Shown here in pieces: positions 27,001 through 36,000 of a stretch of DNA of 64,000 nt. Both the position numbers and the translations under genes were made by a program. The notes beneath the pieces were generated by a model. The model worked only from the letters and a program-made list of their open reading frames with translations. It did not search any database and was not told the origin of the DNA. Within the stretch, counting starts at the first letter, position 1. Every line of letters begins with the position of its first letter. The stretch covers positions 16,521,207-16,585,206 of the forward strand of contig NC_089983.1 of NCBI RefSeq assembly GCF_036417845.1, in the 5' to 3' direction. The DNA is from Apteryx mantelli. Lineage: Eukaryota; Chordata; Aves; Apterygiformes; Apterygidae.

Positions 27001-30000
27001 TGACAGACGCCAAAGGACAGTAAGTTTTCTTTGTGATGTTTTTTTTTCCAACTCTGTGATTCAAATAGCATCTCAGATTGCTCACAAAAAAGCATTTAGC
27101 TGAAATACTGTATTTCCTGCGCTTCTCCTTATAGAATTTGGCAGAGACTACAAAGTACACATTCAGTTGATCTAAGCCATGTGGAAAAGATTATTCATTA
27201 ATCTTAGCTTCTGCCTCAAACTTTAAACAATTCTTCATAGATGCTTAGGGCCAGATTCAATAAAAACTAACAGGCTCCTGAGATGTTTCTTCAGAGTCCT
27301 TTTTTCTTTCCAAAACACTGGTATTTCAAGTTTTACTTGGTGTATTAAGTTGGCAAAGTGGGACAGAATATTTATTCAATGTGACACCTAAATCTGAGCT
27401 GATCCTACAAAAGCGTTGCTTCTCATTAAAGGATATATAAAGTATAAATATAAAATATTTTTTAAAAGTGAAAATGTGAATGGTTTAAAAAACTCACTTT
27501 GGATATCTGGAATATATCCCACTAAGCATATATTTTAAATGGCATTAGTCTTATCTAAAAATAGAAGTAGAATAGATCCCTTTCAGGAAAAAAACGGAAG
27601 ATATGTTACTCCAAAATTTGGCTTTAATACAGTTTCCTCATGTCCCTTCCTCCCCTTTAAACAATTGCACGGCATTTCCAAAACAAATGCCTTAAGTTGT
27701 TGTCAGCTTGGTAACTAGCAGGGGCATTTATTCAGGACGCTTGTGTGTTGGGAAGCTTACGTGTTGCTGGAGGTGACAATAATTGTACGTTATTAAGAGA
27801 ACAGATTGTCTTGAATGATGCTGCTCTGTAAACTGCTTAAAATGAGTTTGTTTCTATTTTGGTCATGGTGGTTAGTTGTTAAACTTCTTACGAATAATTT
27901 CATATAAAACATCTTTGCTTGGGTTTTATGTAGATGAGTGCAAAGTGTGGTGAAAGGAATAGGGTTGTGGGTAGGAATGGAGAGAAGGCAGGGCTTCCTG
28001 CCGTCTCTGTTCCCGTAAGCTGACAGTGGCAAGTAGCATGTCATTTTATAGCTGTGACTGCCTTTGTTTTCTAGAACCCCACTAATGCTTGCTGTGGCAT
28101 ATGGGCACATTGATGCTGTTTCCTTGTTACTTGAAAAAGAAGCATCTGTAGATGCAGCTGATCTCCTGGGATGCACAGCTTTACATCGAGGGGTGACTTA
28201 ATTTTTATGATCCTTAATCATTTGTTTTACTGTGATTACATTTCATTTATAAATACAGGGATACTGAATGGAGGGAACAGTGTAAATGATTGAAAATATG
28301 AACAAGCACCATCAACAAGGTGAAAATCAGGACAGATCTGTTCTCAGTAATGCTCTGCTTTTGACTTTATTTCGCATTCAGTTTAATGAATTAGATCAAA
28401 TGCTGATTAGCCCAGTTTATCTCATCTCTAGAGGCTTTACTGTAGCACTCATTATTCTTATAACTGAGCACATTAGAAATTCTGAAAATAATTTGATTAA
28501 AGGAACTGTCAAGCAGTTATTTTCATTTTTCTTGGGGAGGATGGTTCAAATAAGTAAGCCTTATGTTTTGATCTGGAGGCAGTGAAACTCAGGGTACATC
28601 TAATCTTTTCTAGGAGTCAGTTTCTTAGCCAGTGTGAAGTCGTTGCAAGAGATACCATATTTATACAGGACTCTCTGATATCTGTAGGAAGCAGTTCAGC
28701 CTAGGAGTCCAACACCTGTCTGTAATGAAAGCTATGGCATAAAATTTCTGTTCTGTATTGATACCAATACATGAACATGGCCACGATACCAAAGATAATC
28801 TGTGTGTGGTACAGAAGTCACTGATAGTAGCTGGCCAGCTGTTGAAACTGCTTTTTGTATTTCTGATGATATTCTTGCACCTTTTTTTCCGAGTTCTTCC
28901 CTCACATTTGGGCATGGTTTTAAGGAGTAGGACTCAGGCAGGTTTTCTGTATCTCACCATTTGTTCATCTGTTTTCTCTCTCTTGAACTCCTGGTGGCTC
29001 TTGTGCCTCACTTCAGCAAAGAGCTCCTTCCACAAACTAGTAATCAGTGCCCTTGAAAGACTGCACCAAATATATTTCAGCACATCAGGTTATCGTAGAT
29101 ACTCATGGGAGCAAGGGAGCTTTCATCTTTGCTTTCTGAATCCCAGTTAGGCTGTTGCATGTTCCCAGGCATCAGTCATATGCCCTATATCCTGGGCATA
29201 AACCTGTATTATGTCAACTTCTTCACTCATTTCTTTGTTATCAGATTATGACTGGGCATGAAGAGTGTGTTCAGATGCTGTTAGAGAAAGAAGTGTCTAT
29301 CTTGTGTAAAGACTCCAGGGGCAGAACACCTCTGCACTTTGCAGCAGCTCGGGGTCATGCCACCTGGCTGAGTGAGTTACTGCAGCTGGCACTTTCGGAG
29401 GAAGACTGCAGTTTGAAAGATAATCAAGGTTATACACCATTGCACTGGGCTTGTTACAATGGTAAGTTTCTCCCTGTGCATTTTTGTCAAGTTCATCTGT
29501 GGCCTCTGTTTTAGGGAAACATGATAACAAAGCAGCCTATGCTTTGAGAAGCTTGAAATGGAGGAATCAGATTATTTCCCCTCTACTTGCTCTTTGTAGT
29601 TCACATTGCTACGTCTACCCTTCAGTTCAGAAGCCAGGGAAATTCCAGCGACACATCCCAATCTCTCTGCATTTCTTAGAGGAATATTGCAATTATTGTG
29701 CTCATTTGCTCCCACTTGGTTTTACTGAAGTCAGTGAAGACGTTCTCATTGATTTCTGTGGGGCCAGGAATCCCCTTCTGAGCTGTCACCTTCTTATCTG
29801 TTGATAAAAGAGACCATCTACATAGTCTGAACTGAATGGGTTATTCTGAAATGGATTATCTGAACTTGCTGCTTAATATAAGGATAAAGCTTCTTAGTAC
29901 CGTTATTTAAGACCATCTTTGGAGATGTATGAGGCCACATATATAAGCTCACAGAAAAAGAGACTTTTTTTTCCTTTCCTGTTTTTCACTATGTGCCAGT

Positions 30001-33000
30001 ATTAGCCTGAATCTATTCTGGCTGCCCTAAAAAATATTTCTATTTGTTAGAATTTTATCACATAAGAGCTTACATGCACATTGTGTTCAACTTTGAATTT
30101 CAAGTGTTAAACTCTAACCTATATAAGCCTAATGTGAATTAGGTTAATTCCTTGCTTTGTGCAAAATGCTATGAAATGTCTGATCTCTTACAGGTCATGA
30201 AAACTGCATAGAGGTACTATTGGAACAAAAATTTTTCCGCAAATTCTATGGTAATAGCTTCTCTCCATTGCACTGTGCTGTGTAAGTAGAAATTTCCAGT
30301 AACAAATGCAAATATGTTCCATTAGTATATGTCTGGAAAAGTTAGCAGTATGAGAAAAAGAAAGCTATTTTTATTTCAGATAATAGCTTGAGCAAATAAT
30401 TTTAAACCTGATGATAAAATTGTGTTTATCCTTCTGCTGAAAAAGTGGTAAAATAAAGGGTATTTTTGCATTAATTTGATACATTTAAGCTATGTGATGA
30501 AATACTGACTTGTAATTAAAGAACTGCATTTCTGCTCCCTTTCTGGTTTATCTCTTCCCTTGCTTATGACTACAGACCTGGGCTATGGTGCCCTGGGTGT
30601 CTGGTCTGTGTAAGTTTGAGCTTTTGAGATCCTTTTGAAATACAGTGGCTGAAAGTGAAAAAACTTGCCCCAAACATGATCATTCTTCTTTAGTAATAGG
30701 AACAAAACATAAATGAGAAAAGGACTTTGAAACAACAGTCTATGCCATGCTAGAGTGGTGTTCTATGCAGGCCCTATTTTGTTCAGGATATCCTCAGCTG
30801 AATTTTTTCCAGTCTGATTTCCCTGCAAGGTCTCTCTTTCTTCTGAGAAAATCTTTATCCTGAAGGTTTGGTGCATCTTACCCAGCTCCTAGCCAACAGG
30901 GTTGATTGGCAATAGAGGCAGACTCTCCATGCAAAGTTCTGGCATTACTTCTGAACAACAAAAAGAGGTGGCTATTATGAATCATTTGTCTGCATCCATG
31001 CATATACTTTTAGACAAATTCTTTATTCAGTTAAAGCAGAACATATTCATACAGAACGGATTCCAAGAGAGCAACATCCTAACTTTGCACAACATAACAA
31101 ATGCAAATGCATTTTACAAATAATAGAAGATTACTTCAGTATGTAGGACCTAACATGCTTATTAAAACATCTAAGCCATCAGAAGAGTAAAGAATTAAGC
31201 ACTGTGGAACCAAATATAAACCTTCCTACCTCCTGCCAACAATTAGAATGACTGAATTATGAACTCTTTGTTCTATTAGAAGAATGAATATTATCTTCCA
31301 GAAATAATGATAGTAGTTATAATTGTGCAATCTTCCCTTCTACAGTCCAATGCCATTAGAAAATAGAAAAGTAATTTATTGGATATCAAGCCTTAGAATT
31401 ATCAATAATAAAAAATTAAAGAAATGAAAACATTTGAAAAGCACTGTTTTTACTCTGCTTAAAATAAAATCTATAGTGGCTGAAACATGGTTTGTGAAAT
31501 CTGAATTTCCAGTGGTTGCTTTAAAAAAAAAAAAAATCCAATATTTGTTGTCTTTCAAACTAGCATGCAATTCTCAAAACCATTTAAAAACACATGCAAG
31601 TTAAATACAAAAGAACTGCTGCTAAACCAGCTTGGGTGTGTTTGTTAACTGATGTCCTGTACTGTTACCAAATAATACTCATTTTCATAATGAAATAAGA
31701 CAAATTACTAATAACCAGAGAGAGTGCTGGTTGAGTACCTCCATCAAGTAAGAGTATTAAAGGTATGAGTTGGAAGAGATGTAGGCTTCGATACCTTAAA
31801 CACTAGAATAAAGTTTTTTATATGTAGGTATGTATGACTCTGTGCTTTCCAGGTTCGGGTGTGTTTGACATTTAGACTATTGTAAAGGATTTTAAGGTAT
31901 TAAAGTATTAAGGGTTTAATCCAAAGGTTTGTGCTGCACTCTCATTTCACTTTGTGCACAGTGAATTATAGGATCAACTTGGCTGTAGAGATTTGAATCC
32001 TTAGTAGTAGATACAGTTTGGTTAAATGGAGAGATGGTGAATGATCAGAAAAGCATTAAGGCAAAGGTATGTTATGACAAATTGTAAATAACCAGTAAGA
32101 AATATTAATGGGAAATGAATTAAATTAATATGGGAAAGTGGGAAAAGATGTGGACTTTTTACCTGTTTTAAAAATATCTTTTCTTTTGCAGAATTAATGA
32201 TCATGAAAACTGTGCATCACTGCTCATCGGAGCCATAGATGCCAGCATTGTTAATTGCAAAGATGACAAAGGAAGGTAATAGTTTCTTAAAGAAATTGCA
32301 TTTCATCTTCTTGACTCCATCTAGTATTCATAATTTTTTCTTAATCTCTGGAACGAATCCTTATCTGATATGGTTGAGCTAAGACTTGTCATGCTAGCTC
32401 TTCAGACAGCAGCTTAAACTGCAAGGAAGTTAAATGGTGGCTTGCTTGTAGGAAGAATACTATGAAATATTCAATGTTGCTGTCAAAAAAAAAAAAAGAA
32501 AAAAAAGCATTTTGTTTGTTTAAAACCTCTGTGGCTATAGACTATTTCTCTGAACCTGTTTACTTCCTCTTTAACATTTAAACACATTTATCTTTGCTAA
32601 ATAGAGTGATACTATGTACACGTAAAAATGCATTTCATTGAAAGCATTAACATTATGCCAGCATTCACAGGGCAAATAACTGAAAATGTCTGTGCAGCAA
32701 AATAAAGTGACCCAGACTGATACAGCAAGAGATGCATATCTCTTCAGTCAAACCCTTAATTTATTTGTCACATTGATAATTTCCTCACTGTATAAATGTA
32801 TTTAATTAATATTGTTGAAGTTCTAAAAATTGAATACTCGTCACTTCCTCTTAATTAATATGAGCTCAAGACCATTGGCAATACAGATTAAGTACTTTAC
32901 CCTTAGTGATAAGCAAAAGCTAACGTAACACCATCAGCTGGGCTGGTTACCATATGTCCTTAATCTCCGTTGTCCGTACTTCAGTCACAAAATGCCATAG

Positions 33001-36000
33001 GGAGACAGGGAACAAATTCTAGAGTTCTACAGCCTTCTAGAAAGGGATAACCACCAAAGCGGGTAGAAGTCCTCTTGTGCGCTCAGTAACGTGGTGATGT
33101 TGCTGTCCCTGGCAGGACGCCCCTCCACGCAGCAGCCTTTGCTGACCACGTGGAGTGCCTGCAGCTTCTCCTCAGTCACAGCGCGCAGGTGAACGCCGCC
33201 GATCATTCAGGGAAAACGCCTCTCATGATGGCAGCTCACAACGGGCACGTAGGTGCTGTGGGTATGTACATCCTTGCCTCGCTTGTCTTGAAGGATGAAT
33301 GCTACTGCAGTTACCGGTCCCAAGTTGTTAGTCGCTTTTCTTGTGAAAACTAAGGTAGAAGAATAAATTATGTGTATGTCTATAAGAAGCTACCTTCACA
33401 TCATTAAAAAGTTTCTTCTTCTCAGCAGTCTTTGTGAATATTTGTGCTAGTAAACTCGAGTCAATTTGCTTTAGGAGTGCATTGTAAAGAGCATGCAGGG
33501 AGTAGTAATTCTTTTCTCTGTTTACTTTCTTCATTTTATGGGGCAGTGAAACTATATGTTAGGAAAAGATTAGGTGTAATTTTTTTTTTTCTGTTAAAAG
33601 AAGTCCTATTCTTGAAATGGCAATATAGGATTTATAACTGGCAGCTATAAGTGGCTACTTTTTCCAAGCTAGTCTACAGACTATAGAGGTAGAGGCTAGG
33701 GTTATATTTGCCTATCAGTATTCCCTTTTCTCTATCTTTGACAGCACAGGCTGCATCCTAAATTCATACTCCCAAATTCTTTATATCCACTTAGTCCTTT
33801 AATGCATGAGCCACAGTTGTTCCCAGGATAAGGTGATTCAGACAGAATCTGCTGGTCTGCAGATGGGAAGTTCATAGATAAATGAAGATGAGCATATGTT
33901 TGGCAATTTGGAATAAAATGAATGAGGTGTTAGCTCTGCCTTTGATTGCTGATTAACTGCACAAGGGTAGTCTGTTCTCATTCATTATTTTCACTTCATG
34001 TTCATAAAGCTTACATCACATAAAGGTTTAATTGATTAGTGTGTATAAACAAATATATTGAAATAGGAATAAATTTTCTCCTTTGTTTGTACATGTTCAT
34101 CTGCCCATTGATTTTTGTTTCTGTACTTTAGACTTTTTGGTGAACATTGCCAAGGCTGACCTGACATTAAAGGATAAGGACTTGAATACACCTTTGCACT
34201 TGGCTAGCAGTAAAGTAAGTTGAGGATCTCTGTATGCTTCATATACTCCTCACAATCTGTCTCTGTTTGTGTATGCTCCTAAAAAAAATCTCAGCAATGA
34301 ATAAATGATGGTCAGACTTGTGGCAGGAGAGAGAACACTGTATATACTGAGCTTTTTCTCAAGTTTGTCTGCAAGGTTTAGTAAATTGAGAAATATACTG
34401 CCTCTTATGATTTCTGAAATATAACACTAAGAGAAATGATGGAAAATCCTTTCAGATTTTACCAGTCTCGCTGTAAAATTGTTTAACATAAGTTCGGGGG
34501 GGGGGGGGGAGTATTTTTTATTCTTATTCTCCAGTTCCTGTGGAAGCAACCCCAAATTTGCCCTTAAGCTCTCTTAGTAGTGTAAACAGTGGCATTGATT
34601 AGATTTGGTAGTGGTATATTTTCCCACCCTTTCTTCCTGTTAACTTCCTCCTCCTGTTAAATCCAATTGCTACTACTGTTTCCTGTTTTTGCAATAAAAA
34701 AGTCCATGGGATTCCCTCTCCAGGGACTTTTCTTTTGCTGCTATTCACAGATTGGATTCCAACTATGACTGTATTATCCAAATTCTTAGATACATGAGTC
34801 TAACTCAATTCTCAAGGTCCTCCAGGCAGCTCTTCAACTTCAGGGCTGTAAACTTGGCCATCTGCACCTTGCTGTGCTGAAACAGTATCAGAAATGAGGC
34901 CCCAATCTGTATTATTTCCAAAGATCTGTACTATTTCCAAAGTTTTTTATTGTTCCAGAGCTCTCATGCTGAAGGGCTTTTGTATTAGTTTAATAATACA
35001 GAAAAGCATTTAAAGGCCCAAGAAGTACGGTATTACTTTTTGAGATTAAACCATCTCTTTCTGTGTTACTAAGTAGTTCTAATAATTAATCAGTTGAATG
35101 CTCTCTTGCAAGAAACACCAGTCTTCTCTGAAAGCTGAGAAGATGAATTTGTATCTAATGAGTGGAGGGTTGAAAGACAGGTAATTGATAAATGCTTAAA
35201 TTTGTAAATGTGCTAAAGGATCCTAGTAAAGGCAATTTGTAAATGGTGTTTTAAGGCTTTTACAATTCACCTAGTACACGTTTATAAACTGAGAAGCATG
35301 CTTATAAACTAAGAAGCATGTTTTGCATGTTAAATGGACTTACTAAATTTCACTTTTATATGTAACATATCTTTTGCCTTAGTTTTAAATTCCTTAGCAA
35401 ATGAATACTGTTTTTTTTTTTTTAACACAGGGTCATGAAAAATGTGCCTTGTTAATACTTGACAAGATACAAGAACAGAGCCTTATTAATGCAAAAAATA
35501 ATGCATTGCAGACGTAAGTATAGCTTGATCCTTTAAAGTTCTGTTGATTTACCAGAAGATTCTGAATTTAGAATTTCAAATTCATGTCTCAGATTTTTTC
35601 ATAGAACAAAAAATTTAGATTTCAGATTTTTTTCAAGTGCTTGCCCTTGAAAGAACCAAATTTATGTTGGCTTTTCCCTTTATTCTGACTCCTTGGATGC
35701 CAAGCCTATGCATGGTCTGGTAGAGAAATAATAAGAGTTCATTTATTTGAAGACTATATCAAAATACACATTCACATGATTTAATGGACAGGCACATATG
35801 TTTTATAACTGTAATGATCAAAAGAAGGAAAATATTCTCTTTCTGATGCTGGATATGCTTTAAGCACTGCCTACCTGTTTTTAGAAGGTTTATTTTAAAC
35901 TGAACTCGAATTGAGCTTTTGTAGACCTCTCCGTATTTTGCTTTTGTAGACCTCTTCATATTGCTGCACGAAATGGCTTAAAGATGGTGGTTGAAGAGTT

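Larger units (their letters stand above)
34215..35430 (+). other. ANKRD44 intron (1216 bp) with short tandem duplications
   Basis: Intron between exons m and n. It holds a G14 run (34496-34509), a 19-bp duplication (34905-34942) and a 20-bp duplication (35281-35320), and ends in a T-rich acceptor. Confidence 0.85.
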
